Source of the DNA: Chamaelirium japonicum | Lineage: Eukaryota; Streptophyta; Magnoliopsida; Liliales; Melanthiaceae | Length of the DNA: 64,000 nt | Assembly: GCA_947650365.1 (NCBI GenBank) | Contig: OX393549.1 | Coordinates: forward strand, 13,193,073 to 13,257,072 | Direction: 5' to 3' | In this document: piece by piece, positions 1 to 12,800 of the stretch | Layout of the letters: each line of letters opens with the position of its first letter | Position numbering within the stretch: the first letter of the stretch is position 1 | The notes under the pieces: generated by a model | Seen by the model: only the letters and a program-made list of their open reading frames with translations | The model's database searches: none | What the model was told of the DNA's origin: nothing | Made by a program: the position numbers and the translations under genes

Positions 1-48
1 TTTTTGTGAGGATGATCAACATGGCATGTTGATCATCCTCACAAAAAA
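1..48. repeat. Hairpin 1, GATGATCAAC / GTTGATCATC arms
   Basis: Arms 1-23 and 26-48 are complementary with a loop of about 2 bases. The arms carry GTGAGGATGATCAAC and its reverse complement. Confidence 0.8.
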
Positions 49-165
49 TCAGCAAATTCGGAAACTTATAAGGGCGTCAAATGTGTTATTTAAATTAATG
101 GTTCAAATAGACGGTTCAGAAACGTTTGATTCAATCGGCGCCCTTAGAAGTTTCAGATTTTGTTA

Positions 166-216
166 ATTTTTTGTGAGGATGATCAACTTTCCATAATGAT
201 CATCCTCACAAAAAAT
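166..216. repeat. Hairpin 2 at centre of foldback
   Basis: Arms 166-185 and 197-216 are complementary (ATTTTTTGTGAGGATGATCA and its complement) around a loop of about 11 bases. It sits at the symmetry centre of the larger palindrome. Confidence 0.8.
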
Positions 217-331
217 CAACAAAATCTGAAACTTCTAAAGGCGCCGATTGAATCAAATGTTTCTGAACCGTATATTTGAACCGTTAATTTGAATAACACA
301 TTTGACGCCCGTATAAGTTTCAGAATTTGTT

Positions 332-384
332 GATTTTTTGTGAGGATGATCAACTTGCCATGTTGATCATCCTCACAAAAAATC
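332..384. repeat. Hairpin 3 at right edge of foldback
   Basis: Arms at about 332-354 and 362-384 are complementary around a loop of about 7 bases. It repeats hairpin 1 almost exactly and extends it by the GAT/ATC pair missing at the window edge. Confidence 0.8.
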
Positions 385-426
385 AGCAAATTCGGAAACC
401 TCTAACCAACGATTTTGGCGAGTTGT

Positions 427-454
427 AAATGGGAGGTAAATTTACCTCCCATTT
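427..454. repeat. Perfect 28-bp palindrome
   Basis: The arms AAATGGGAGGTAAA and TTTACCTCCCATTT are exactly complementary with no loop (centre 440/441). It lies between the foldback element and the first AT microsatellite. Function is unknown; it could be a fused terminal inverted repeat left by an element. Confidence 0.8.
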
Positions 455-476
455 TGGGTTGTCAACGGATCCCACC

Positions 477-967
<491 letters not shown>

Positions 968-984
968 CCTCTCTCTATCTCTCC

Positions 985-1045
<61 letters not shown>
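968..1045. repeat. (CT)n followed by (AT)n microsatellite
   Basis: An imperfect CT tract at 968-1000 passes directly into AT repeats at 1001-1045. Read from the other strand this mirrors the AT-GA order at 479-611. Confidence 0.95.
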
Positions 1046-1046
<1 letters not shown>

Positions 1047-1049
<3 letters not shown>

Positions 1050-1171
1050 GCGGCGTGCGATGCGTGCGGCTTCGCACCGCAGCCGCCTGATACACCCTGC
1101 GGTGCGTGCGATGCACGCAGCGGTGCATCAGGCGGCTGCGGTGCGACGCCGCACGCACCGCACGCCGCATC
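1047..1171. repeat. GC-rich, CpG-dense palindrome between two AT tracts
   Basis: Arms at about 1047-1098 and 1118-1170 are near-perfect inverted copies of a GCGGCGTGCG...GCAGCCGCCTGAT sequence. The visible arm differences include A for G next to CpG, as expected from decay of methylated cytosines. The composition contrasts sharply with the AT-rich surroundings. Both strands have long open frames, but these only reflect the lack of AT-rich stop codons and their mutual complementarity; no protein family is recognisable. Confidence 0.7.
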
Positions 1172-1180
1172 CTAACAGGC

Positions 1181-1183
<3 letters not shown>

Positions 1184-1235
<52 letters not shown>
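1184..1235. repeat. (AT)n microsatellite, about 26 units
   Basis: Uninterrupted AT repeat on the right side of the GC-rich palindrome. Confidence 0.95.
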
Positions 1236-1237
<2 letters not shown>

Positions 1238-1553
1238 ATACAGGATATGGGCTGCTAGCCTCTTTTTGTAAAAATTGGCTTCTGACTCATTTCCCATCTA
1301 GAGGGTTTTTTTATTTTATGGTGAATCATCTATTTATAGACTATAGTTAGATGATCATCCTTAAAAAAAATCATCAAATTTGAAAACCTCAAGGGGTCAA
1401 ATATGCATTTTCTATTAACAGGTGAAATAGACGGTGAAAACCTTTAAGGGGGTCAAAAATGCGATTTTTTTCTCGCGACCCGAACCATCCTAGGGGACAT
1501 GCTGTACCGTGGCCTCCTCTGGCCTTTTGACTGTAATTCGCTTGGGCGAATTG
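1236..1553. other. Non-coding spacer with a diverged half-copy of the GATGATCATC element
   Basis: No gene is seen. Positions 1346-1445 follow the motif order of the arm at 1-125: GATGATCATCC, an A-run with ATCA and CAAATT, GAAAACCTC, AGGGGTCAAATATG, then AAATAGACGGT. It appears to be a diverged single arm of the same foldback family. A 25-bp segment (1382-1406, GAAAACCTC...GTCAAATATGC) is repeated with changes at 1436-1462. The remaining bases up to 1553 show nothing I recognise. Confidence 0.5.
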
Positions 1554-3811
1554 TGTTAGATGCAAGGTAGAGGCTTGCAGCAGAAGCAAAGGATATGTCC
1601 GAAGACCGAGGATGGTGTGCATTACATATCAAAATTTTATCGAAACAATTTACATGTGCATGTATAAATCTAGTATAGCAACTACGTTACCATTAACGTC
1701 GATCTAGCTCAAAGAACAATCTAGCATGCATGCATGCATGTTCTTTCTCTACACTAGATCTACATGATAGAGATCATACCTCCTTACGAATTCTTTCACT
1801 ACAACAAATTTCTTCTTTGTCGATGGAGACAGCCTCGGATCTGCTCGATATACCTTCGGTACAACGGTCATAACATTTTGCTCTGAACTCCGATTGGACT
1901 AAAATTTGAACTGTAGCTAGAGAACTACGAGATGCAACTTTTGAAAATGGTTTCACATCGTTTGGAGTTATATAGCTCCTGCAGTTATAGAAACATCACT
2001 GATCTTCTGTGCAAAATCTGGACAACAAAATATTACAAGAAGCGTCTTTTAGTTCACCCGATCTCGCACGATGCACCGCAATTCGTTGATGGATCTTTGG
2101 ATGCCTCTATGCAGCGAGGCTTCTCCTTCTACGAAATACCACGCGAGGAAGACGGGTCACCATCTAATGGCGCAAGCGAAGGAGAGAGATGAGAGAGAAA
2201 AGTAGAGTAGAAGAGAGAGGGGCGGTTATGGTTTCCCCTAATGGCATGGGTGGCCCCTATCTCTCCCCTTGATCTTATATAGGGCTTTCCTATCCTTTGG
2301 ATCATGCTCCTAACGGATAAGGTTGACCCATTCAAAACTCTCATTTATCTTATCTCTATCTTTTCCTTGGTTTTAAAATCAGCCCATTTTCTATCCCTTA
2401 TGACTGGCCCCTTCATTGGAGGCAACAACCTTCTAAAAACAAGGGGGCCAGCCTTGACCAGTATCCCAACACCTAGGGTCGGCCCCTTAGTACATAGTGG
2501 TGCATGGTTTGACCTAACCCCTTTGTCACTAGTTGGCCATCCCTCGTGTACGAGACTTTGCAAGGCACACATAAGTAAAGTGCACTAGTGATTTCACTAT
2601 TCTCTGAGGTGCCCATAGGGTGCTCCTAGTAAAGTCAACTAGTCAACTCATAACATGTCCCGGTGCATCGTACCTATGTGGCGGAGTACACTCATGATAA
2701 GGAATCGCTATATGTGTCTCTGTACTAACCTAGGGTTTCTCCTTAGTACACACATATAGTTACGCATCTAACGTGCACTAGTGCAAAGCACTCACAGAGT
2801 ATAGGTTTGGACATCTCGCTTTATCTAGCTGCGTCCTGTGTTTCGAGGAGAAGGTTCAAGGACCATACATCATATGGATAAGGTGGAACCTTCAGGGACC
2901 AGGGTTCATGGCTTCCAACTTGGACTCGATCGACATACTACCCGAGTGTACCATCAACCCTCTAAGTCCGAGTTAACTTGAACCTGTGTAGCCACCCAGA
3001 GTGCGACGCAGGCTGCACTTCAATTACCCTGGACTTATTATGTTCTCTATATACCCCTGCTCTCCACTTAGTATGGTAAACTCGTAGTCCCTTCATATGG
3101 TGCCATGATGGAACTCGAGCGGTGGAGAATACCGTCAGACTCGTGTGCTTATATGACTCAGTTCCTTCCAGGTTGACCACGTACCGAGTAACTGGATCTT
3201 CGATTACCTTACCGAGTAACCGGATCCGATCAACAGTCCAACTGATGACCACCTGGCCAGGGTTTAATATAATGTAGGTCAAACCAAGGAACACATCTCC
3301 CGTTAGGGGTGTAGATAGTCTGTAGGAGTGACATGCTGATACGATACCAACCGGGTAACCCAGTATACCGTGGTTTTGGGTCATATAACTGGACCCTTAC
3401 ACACTAGTGTACCAAAGCACCACACAACTAGTTAGCCCACCAGAAATGGTTCATTAGGATTTAGGACTATTTTATTCTAAGCAGAAACACGACTTAGTGT
3501 ACCGGTGTCTGCTCACCGATCTGTGCACCGTGTTTGTTCCGTAATGACCATAGTGGAGATACCCATGCTTTGTCATCCCAACAGCTTATCCTGATAGGCG
3601 ACCAACTCTAATCAGAGCTACGAACATATTTCGGTTATATGGGATCAGTCCATTGAGTCTCACATTCAAGTGGATTACTATGTAGCTATGACTCTCTGTT
3701 CTGTAATAAGAACACGTATTGAGGTACATACCAAGATGTAATCCTAAGCTATCAACCATACACAACCAAATTATAGATTTTTACGAGCTATAAACCTCAC
3801 CAATTCCAATA
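1554..3811 (-). mobile_element. 3' LTR of a Copia-type retrotransposon
   Basis: Read on the minus strand, the LTR starts TATTGG at 3811 (the usual TGTTGG with one substitution), directly after a GTGGGAGAT polypurine tract, and could end TCTAACA at 1554. That gives about 2.26 kb, long for a Copia LTR. A TATA box lies near 2274-2283 on the same strand. The right end is well supported by the polypurine tract. The left end is inferred only from the CTAACA terminus, and no target-site duplication can be tested because the other end of the element is absent. Internal open frames (such as 2962-3384 minus) match no protein I recognise. Confidence 0.6.
2274..2283 (-). promoter_or_regulatory. Putative LTR TATA box (CCTATATAAG)
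   Basis: On the minus strand CCTATATAAG occurs in an otherwise GC-moderate stretch, in the middle of the LTR where a U3/R promoter is expected. The downstream pyrimidine-rich CTCTCTTCTACTCTAC (2196-2215 region) fits a plant transcription-start environment. Activity of this decayed copy is not implied. Confidence 0.45.
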
Positions 3812-3824
3812 ATCTCCCACTAGG
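3812..3824 (-). other. Polypurine tract of the retrotransposon
   Basis: Minus strand CTAGTGGGAGAT directly abuts the LTR start. This is the plus-strand primer position characteristic of plant Copia elements and fixes the orientation and the right LTR boundary. Confidence 0.65.
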
Positions 3825-3966
3825 TCTAACGAAAAAAAACGGTGTTGAGCTCCACAGCTTCTACAAGCTTCTCAAAAGCCTTTGTAGGAATTCCCTAAAG
3901 GAATTAACAATATTATCTGTAGAAGTCACCTCAGTACCGCTACTTGTATTTCCTCTGCACTTCTTG
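3825..3966 (-). pseudogene. Decayed 3' end of Copia pol (RNase H C-terminus)
   Basis: On the minus strand the codons at 3909-3926 read T-S-T-D-N-I, the position of the conserved (S/T)T.(D/E)N(I/V)AD motif near the end of Copia RNase H. Further downstream in another frame K-A-F-E-K and a stop follow just before the polypurine tract, so at least one frameshift is present. Only about 45 codons remain; everything upstream is replaced by satellite at about 3967. Location next to the polypurine tract supports the assignment; the short length keeps it tentative. Confidence 0.4.
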
Positions 3967-3977
3967 GTTTTTGGGTA

Positions 3978-6900
3978 CCAGACTCCTTAAACTTGGAGAG
4001 CCAAAATCGTTACCTATTTTCTCAGAACCCCAACCCGACAACTATAAGTAAATTATATACAAATTAAGCACTCCTCCCAAAAATACCCTCCAAGAGCCAC
4101 GACATATGCCTCCTTATTTTTGGGATCATATCAGGCTCCCTATATTTTGGGAGCCAAAATTACTCCCTATTTTCTCCAAACCCCATCAGCCAACCATAAG
4201 TAAATTATATACAAATCGAGTACTACTATGCAAAACATCCTCCAAAAGCCATGCCATGTACCTTCCTATTTTTTGGATCCCTACTAGACTCCCTATATTT
4301 GGGGAGCCAAAATCGATCCCAATTTTCTCAGGACCCACACATGACAACCATACGTAAATTATATACAAATCGAGCACTCATCTCCAAATCACCCTCCAAG
4401 AGCCTCGCCATGTGTCTCCCTATTAACCAGACTCCTTAAATTACATACAAATTGAGCACTCCTCCCTTAAATACCCTCTAAGAGCTTCAACACATGCCTT
4501 TTTTTTTGGGATTACTACCAGACTCCCTTTATTTTAGGAGCCAAAAACTTTTCCTAATTTCTTGGGACCCAATAGCCATAAGTAAATTATAGGAAACTCT
4601 AGCACTCCTTTCCAAAACACCCTCCAAGAGCCTTACCAAGCGCCTCCCTATGTTTGGAATAGCTATCAGACTCCCTATATTTGAGGAACCACAATCACTC
4701 CCTATTTTCTTAGGACCTTCACTTGATAACTTTAAGTAAATTATATACAAATCAAACACTCCTCCCTAAAGCACCTTTCAGGTGCCTCACTACCTGACCA
4801 CCAAAAGTAAATTATATTCAAATCGAGCACTCTTCCCCATAATGTCCTCAAACAGCCTCGTTATACACCTTTATATTTTTTGGATTGCTACCGGACTCTT
4901 TAAATTTAGAGAGTCAAAATTGCTCCCTATTTTCTCAGGACACTCACCCAACAACCATAAGTAAATTATCTATAAATCGAGCAATCATGCTAAAAATCCA
5001 CTCTAAGAGCCTCACTATGTGCCTCCTTATTTTTAGGATCGCTACCAAACTCCTAAAATTTAAAAAGCCAAAATAGCTGCCTATTTTTCTTAGGACCCCC
5101 ACAAGATAATCATAAAAAAATTATATACAAATAAAATGCTCTTTTTCAAAATACCCTCCAAGATTCTTGCCATGTACCTCTTATTTTTAGGATCAATACA
5201 AGGCTCCCTATATTTGGGGAGCTAAAATTATTCCCTACTTTCTCTGTAGTCCCACTCGACAACCATAAGCAAATGGAGCACTCATCCTCAAAATACCCTC
5301 CAAGAGCCTCACCATTAGCCTCCCTATTTTTTAAATTGCTACCAGACTCCCTACATTTGGAGAGTCAAAATTGCTCCATAATTTCGCAGGATCCGCACCC
5401 GATAATCATAAGTAAATTATATGTAAACCGAGTACTCCACCTAAATCACCCTCTAAGTGACTCGCCATGTGCCTCCCTATTATTGAGATCGCTAATAGAC
5501 TCTCTATATTTAGAGAGCCAATATTACCCTATATTTTCTTAGGAGCTCTACTCGATAACTATAATTAAATTATATACAAATCGAACACTACTCTCCAAAA
5601 CACCATCCAAGAACCTCATTATATTCCTTCTAATTTTAGGAATCACTACCAGACTGCCTATATTCGAGGAGCCAAAATCACTTTCTTAATTTCTCAGGAC
5701 CCCACCTGACAAACATTAATAAATTATATACTAATCGAGTACTCCTCCCAAAATAACCTCTAAGAACTACACCATATGCCTTTTTTTTTAAGGGATCGCT
5801 ATCAGATTTTCTATATTTAGGGAGCCAACATCGTTCCCTATTTTATAAGGACCCCCACCTGACAATCATAAGTAAAATAAATACAAATCAAGAACTCTTC
5901 CCAAAATACCCTCCAAAAAACTCACCATGTGCCTTTATATTTTTGGAATCACGTTCAGACTCCCTATATTTAGGAAGACAAAATTGCTCTCTATTTTTTT
6001 AAGACTCACACTTGACAACCGTAAGTAAATTATATATAAATCGAGTACTCCTTCATCTTTAATAGCCTCGATTTGTGCCTTCCTATTTTTAGAATCACTA
6101 TTAGACTCTCTATATTTGGGGAGCCATAATCACTCTCTATTTACTCAGGACACTCACCTGATAACTATAAGTAAATTATATACAAATGGAGTACTCCTTC
6201 CTATAACACCCTCAAAGAGCTTCATCATGCACCTCCCTATTTTTGGGATCGCTACCAGAGTCCCCATATTTAGGAATCCAAAATCGCTCCATATTTTCTC
6301 ATGGCCCCTACTCAACAATCCCAAGTAAATTATATATAAATCTAGCCTTCCTTTCCAAAATATCCTCCAAGAGCCTCGCAAAGTGGCTCCCTATATTTGG
6401 TACCGCTACCAAACTCTCTATATTAATGGAGTCAAAATCACCCCATATTTTCTTAGGACCCCCACTTAATAATTGTAAGTAAATTACAATCAAATCAAGC
6501 ACTTCTCCCCAAAATACCTACTAGGAACCTCACTATGTGCCTTCCTATTTTTGTGACTGCTACCAGAATCCTCCTACATTTGGGAAGCCAAAATCACTCC
6601 CTATTATATCAGGACCCACACCTGACAACTATAAATAAATTATATTCAAATCAAGTACTCCTTATAATATCTACAAACAACCTCGCTAAGCAAGTCCCTA
6701 TTTTTGGAATCACTACCAAACTCCTTATATTTGGGGAGCCAAAATCGTAACATATTTTTTTAGGAGTCCCACACAACAACTATAAATAAATTATCTATAA
6801 ATCGAGCACTCCTCCCAAAAATACCATCCAAATGCCTCGTCATGTGCCTTTCTATTTTTGGGATCGCTACTAGACTCTCTACATTTGAGGAGCTAAAATT

Positions 6901-9827
6901 ATTGCCTATTTTATCTGGATTCTCACCCGACAACGATCAGTAAATTGTATACAGATCGAGCACTCCTTTTCCAAAATATCCTCCAAGAGTCTCACCATGT
7001 ACCTTTCTATTTCTGGGATCACTACTAGACTCCCATTATTTGGGGAGCCAAAATTGCTTTCTATTTTCTCAGCACACCAATCCAACAACCATAAGCAAAT
7101 TATTTACAAATAGAGCACTCATCCTCAAAACATTCTCCAAGAGCCTCGCTATATACCTCCTTATTTTTTAGATCGATGACAGACTTCCTATATTTGGGGA
7201 GCTAAAATTACTCTCTATTATCTAAGGACCTCTATCTAGTAATCATAAGTAAATTATATATAAATCGAGCACTCCTCTCTAAATCACCCTCCATGAGACT
7301 TGCCATGTGACTCCAAATATTTGGGGAGACATTATCGTTCTATATTTTCTTATGACCCATACTGGATAATCATAAGTAAATTATATACAAATCAAGCACT
7401 ACTCCCCAAATCACCATCAAAGAGCATGTCCATTTGCCTTTCTATTTTTGGTATCACTACCAAACTCCTAATATTTAGGGAGCCAAAATCGCTTTCTAAT
7501 TTCTCAGGACCCCTACTCGATAACCGTAAGTAAATTATATATAAATCAAGCACTCCTCCAAAAAATACCCTCTAATAGCCTCTTTATATGCCTTATTTTT
7601 ATTAGGATTACTACCAGACTTCCTATATTTAGGAGATAAAATGGCTTCATATTTTCTTTGGATCTCTACTCGATTCATATATAAATTACATATAAATCGA
7701 GCACTCCTTTCCAAAATACCCTCCAAGAATATCGCCATGCATGTGTCTTTATATTTTTGGGATCGCTACCAGACTACTTATATTTGGGGAGGTAAAATCG
7801 CTCTTTATTTTCTCATAACTTCCACCCGAGCTATAAGTAAATTATATACAAATCGAGCATTCTTCCCAAAACACTATTTAATAGCCATGTCATGTGGCTT
7901 CCTATCTTTGGGATTGCTACTAAATTGTCTATATTTAGGGAGCCAAAATTGCCATTGACTTTTTTAGGAACCCCACCCGATAACTATAAATAAATTATAT
8001 ACAAATCGAGCACTCCTTCCAATAACACCCTTATTGAACTTCGCTATGCACCTCCCAATTTTTGAGATCGCTACCAGACACCCAATATTTATGGATCCAA
8101 AATCACTTTCTATTTTCTCGGGACCCTAACGCAAAGACCAAAAATAAATTATATATAAATCAAGCACTCCTACCTAAATATCCCTCTAGGAGCCTCACTT
8201 TGTATCTTCCTTTTTTTGCGACCGCTACCAGACATCCCCTATAATTAGGGAGCCAAAATCGCTCTATATTTTCTCAGGACCCCCACCTGACATCCATAAG
8301 TAAATTATATTCAAATATGGCACTCCTATCCATAATAACCTCAAATAGTATTGCCATCACCTCCCTATATTTGGGATCGCTACCAGAATCCTTTCATTTG
8401 GGGAGCAAAAATCACTATCTATTTTATCAGGACCCACACATAATAATCATAAGTAACTTATCTATAAATAGAGCACTTAAAAAAAAAAACCCCCTTCGAA
8501 AGCCTCATCATGTGCCACTCTATTTTTGGGATCACTGCCAGATTCCTTACATTTGGGGAGCCAAAATCATTGTATATTTTCTCAAGATCCTCACTCGACA
8601 ACCATACATAAATTATATACAAATCGAATAATTCTTACTAAATAACCCTCCAAGATAGTCACAATGTGTTTTCTTATTTTTGGGATCACTAATAAACTCT
8701 CTATATTTGGGAAGCCAATATTGCATTATATTTTCTTAGGACCCCTACACGATAGCCATAAGTAAATTATATACAAATCAAGTACTATTCTCCAAAACAC
8801 CCTCCAAGAGCCTTGCCATTTGCATTCCTATCTTTGGAATAACTATCAGACTCCCTATATTTACGGAGCCAAAATCGCGTCCTAATTTATCGGGTCCCTT
8901 ACTCGACAACTATAAGTAAATTATATACAAATCAAGCATTCCTACCCAGAACACCCTCTAAGAGTCTCGCCATATGTCTCCTTTTTTTAAAGATCGCTAC
9001 CAGACTCCCTATATTTGGGGAGTCAAAATCGCTCCTTATTTTCTTAAGACCCACACCCGCCAAGAACCTCGTCATGTTTCATCATATTTTGGATCGTTAC
9101 GAGACTTCCTATATTTGGAGAGGAAAAATCACTCTTTATTTTCTTTGGACTCCCACCCGATAATTATAAATAAATTATATACAAATCAAGCACTCTTTTT
9201 AAAATATTATTTAATAGTCTTGCCATGTACCTTTTAATTTTTGGGATCTAAAATAGCTCCTGACTTTCTCAAGACCTCTACCCGATAGCTAAAATAAAAT
9301 TATTTATAATCGAACACTCCTTTTTATAACACCCTCAAAGAGCTTTGCCATGCTCCTTCCTATTTTTGGAATCATTGCTAGATCCCTATATTTAGGGACT
9401 CAAAATCGCTCCCTATTTTCTTATGACCCCCATCCGACAACTACCCTACAATCATAAGTAAATTATATACAAATCGAGCATTCATCCTAAAAACACCCTT
9501 CAAGAGTTCTTCTATGTGGCTCCCTGTTTTTAGGATTACTACCAGACTCCCTATATTTGAGGAGTCAAAATCATTCTCTATTTTCTCTACAATCTTATCC
9601 GACAACCACTAGTAAATTATATATAAATTGAACACTCCTCTTTAAAATACCCTTTAAGATCCTCGCTATGTGCCTTTTTTTTAAAGATCATAATTAGACT
9701 CCCTTTATTTATAGGGCCAAAATCACTCCCTATATTGTCTTAGGACCCTCACCCGATTACCATAAGTAAATTATATACAAATCAACCACTTATTCAGAAA
9801 ACACCTTTAAAAAGCCTCACCATATGC
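3978..9827 (+). repeat. Super-duplication, copy 1 (form A array)
   Basis: This segment is repeated in the same orientation at 16332-22573. Diagnostic shared oddities include CCTTAAACTTGG (3984 and 16338), a monomer fusion CTATTAACCAGACTCC (4421 and 16767), AGGAGCCAAAAACTTTTCC (4536 and 16942), the CTGCCTATTTTTCTTA variant (5075 and 17483) and ATTCAGAAAACAC (9793 and 22539). The offset is about 12.35-12.41 kb. Copy 1 has a 59-bp deletion near 4438 relative to copy 2. Confidence 0.85.
9174..9175 (+). other. Empty target site of the Helitron-like insertion (paralogous)
   Basis: The sequence AATTATAAATAAA | TTATATA at 9162-9181 is continuous here, whereas the duplicate at 21345-21930 has the same two flanks separated by 566 bp. 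It therefore shows the pre-insertion state. Confidence 0.8.
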
Positions 9828-12800
9828 CTCTCTATTTTTTAGATAGCTACCAGACTCCTTATATTTAGGGAGCCAAATTCGCTTCCTGTTTTCTCAAGTC
9901 CCCCACCCAATAATAGTAAGTAAATTATGTATAAATAAAATACTCCTCCTGAAAACACTCTCTAAGAGACTCGTTATGTGCCTTCTTATTTTTGAAATCG
10001 CTAACAGACTCCTTATATTTGGGGAATCAAAATCATTCAATATTTTCTCAGGACCTCTACCCAATAACCATAAGTAAATTATATACAAATTGAGCACTAC
10101 TCCCCATAACACTCTTAAAGAGCCTCGCCATGTGCCTTACTATTTTTGGGAATGCTACCAGACTCCTTATGTTTGGGGAATAAAAATTACTTCCTATTTT
10201 CTTAGGATCCCTACCTGACAACCATAAGTAAATTATTTACAAATCAAGCACTCATTTCCAAAAAAATTCTTAAGAGCCTCACCATGTGCCTTCATATTTT
10301 AGGGATCGCTACCAGCCTCCGTTCATTTGGCAAGTCAAAATTATTCTCTATTTTTTAAGGACTTCCACTGGACAAATATAAGTAAATTATATACAAATCG
10401 AGCACTCTTCTCCAAAAGCATCCTCTAATAGTCTCACTATATGCCTTTATATTTTTAATATCATAACTAGACTCTCTATATTTAAAGAGCCAAAATTGCT
10501 CTGGACTCCCAATCGATAACCATAAGTAAATTATATACAAATCGAGCACTCCTCTCCATAACGCTCTCAAAGAGCTTTACTATGGACCTTTCTATTTTTG
10601 GGATCGTTACTAGGCTTCTTATATTTGGGGAGTCAAAATTACTCTCTATTTTCTCAGGACCCCCTACCCAACAATTATAGTAAAATATCTACAAATAAAG
10701 CATATCTCTCAAAAATACCCTATAACTGTCTTACCATATGCAACCTTATTTTTAGGATCGCTACCAGACTTTTTATATTTAGGGAGCCAAAATTGTTTTC
10801 TATTTTCTCAGGACCCCCACCTGATAACCATAAATAAATTATATACAAATCAAGTACTCCTCCCCGAAACACCCTCGAAGAGTCTCACTATGTCTTTTCC
10901 TCTTTTTGGGATTATAACTAGACTCCCTATATTTGGTGAGCCAAAATCACTCCCTATTTTCTCAGGTTCTTTACCCGACAACTGTAAGTAAATTATATAC
11001 AATTTAAGCATTTATCTCTAAAACACTATCCAAGAACCTCGATATATACCTTACTTATTTTTGGATCACTACCAGACTTCTTATATTTTGGGAACCAAAA
11101 TAATTCCCCTTTTTTATTGGACCCCCACCCGACAACCATAAGTTAATTATATATAAATTAAGCACTCCTCCTCAAAACATCTTCCAAGAGAAACGTTATG
11201 TGCCTCCATGCTTTTGGGATCGATAACAGACTCTCTATATTTAGTGAGCCAATATGGTTCGAGCACTACTTCCCAAAGCACCCTCCAAGAAACTCACCAT
11301 GTGCTTTCTTATTTTTAGGATCGCTAACAGACTCCCTATATTTAGGAAGCCAATATCGCTCTATATTTTCTTAAGACTGCTAGCCAACAACCATTAGTAA
11401 ATTATATATAAATTGAGCACTACTTCACAAAATACCCTCTAAGAGCCTGACCATATGCCTTTCTATTTTTGGGATTGCTACCAGACTCCTTTATTTCGAG
11501 AAACAAAATCACTCCCTAATTTATCAGGACCTCTACATGACAACCATAAGTAAATTATATATAAATAGAACACTTTTTTTCAAAACACCCTTTAAGATTC
11601 TTGCCATGCGACTCCCTATTATTGAGATCACTACCAAACTTGCTATATTTTGGGAGCCAAAATAAATTATATGCAAATCTAGCACTCCTTCCCATAACAC
11701 CATTTCAAAGACACGTCAATGCCTCCCTATATTTATGATTGGTACAAGACTCTTTATATTTGGGGAGCTAAAATTGTTCCATATTTTCTCGAGACTCCTA
11801 CCTGATAACCATAGGTAAATTATATACAAATACAATACTTCCAAAAACACCCTACAAAAACCTCGCCATGTGACTCTCTATTATTGAGATCGCTACCAAA
11901 CTCGCTATATTTTGGGAACCAAAATCACTTTTAATTTTTTCAGACCCCTACCGAACAACTATAAGTAATTCATATTTATATAGAACAATTATCCCCAAAA
12001 ATACTTTCTAAGAGCCTCACATTGTGTTTCCCTATTTTTGACATCGCTACCAGACTCCCAACATCTAGAAAGCTAAAATCACACCCTATTTCCTCAGGAC
12101 CCTATACAGTAATTATATGTAAATTATATAAAAATTAAACGCTCTTTCCCAAAATATTCTCCAAGAGCATCGTTACATGCCTTCTTATTTTTGGGATCAC
12201 CACCATACTCATTATAGTTGGAGAACAAAAATCGCTTCCTATTTTTTCAGGACCCCCATTTGACAACCATAACTAACTTATATACAAACCGAGCACTCCT
12301 CCCTAAAATACACTCCAAAAACTTGCCATGTGCCTCTATAATTTTAGGATTGCCACTAGACTTCATACATCTTGGGGGCCTAAATCACTCTCTAATTTCT
12401 TAGGATCTTTACCCGATAACCATAAATAAATATTATACAAATTGAGTACCTCTCCCTAAAACACTCTCTAAGAGACTTATCATGTGCCTCCCTTTTCATA
12501 GGATCTCTACCAGACTCTTTATATTTTGGGGCCAAACCCGCTCCTTTTTTTCTCAGGACCCCCAATCGACAACCATTAATAAATTATATACAAATCTAGT
12601 ATACCTCCTTAAAATAACCTCCAAGAGCTTCGCCATGTGCTTCCTTATTTTTGGGATCGCTAATAGACACCTTATAATCGGGGAGGCAAAATTGCTCATT
12701 ATTTTTATCCCCCAGCCAAGAACCATAAATAAATTATATACAAATCGAGCACTCTTATCTAAAACAGTTTCCAACAGTCTTGCCATGTGCTTTTATATTT

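Larger units (their letters stand above)
1..385. repeat. Foldback element with three nested hairpins
   Basis: The block is an imperfect inverted repeat centred near 191. The left arm (about 49-165) reads back in the right arm (about 217-331): the GGCGCC(C/G) segment near 137-145 is answered at 240-246, the AATCAAA segment follows it, and the GACG(C)CC segment near 74-79 is answered near 304-310. Three short hairpins built from TTTTTTGTGAGGATGATCA and its complement sit at the left edge (1-48), the centre (166-216) and the right edge (332-384). No coding capacity is seen. This is the architecture of a foldback or MITE-like element. The window start cuts the left hairpin, so the element may continue outside. 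Confidence 0.75.

Noticed and set aside
1389-1956. Minus-strand open frames of 60-77 codons at the left edge of the LTR
   Set aside because: Short, unrecognised and spanning the inferred LTR boundary; no supporting gene structure.
2962-3384. 140-codon open frame on the minus strand inside the LTR
   Set aside because: It lies wholly within the LTR, matches no protein I recognise and is a plausible chance opening in non-coding U3 sequence.
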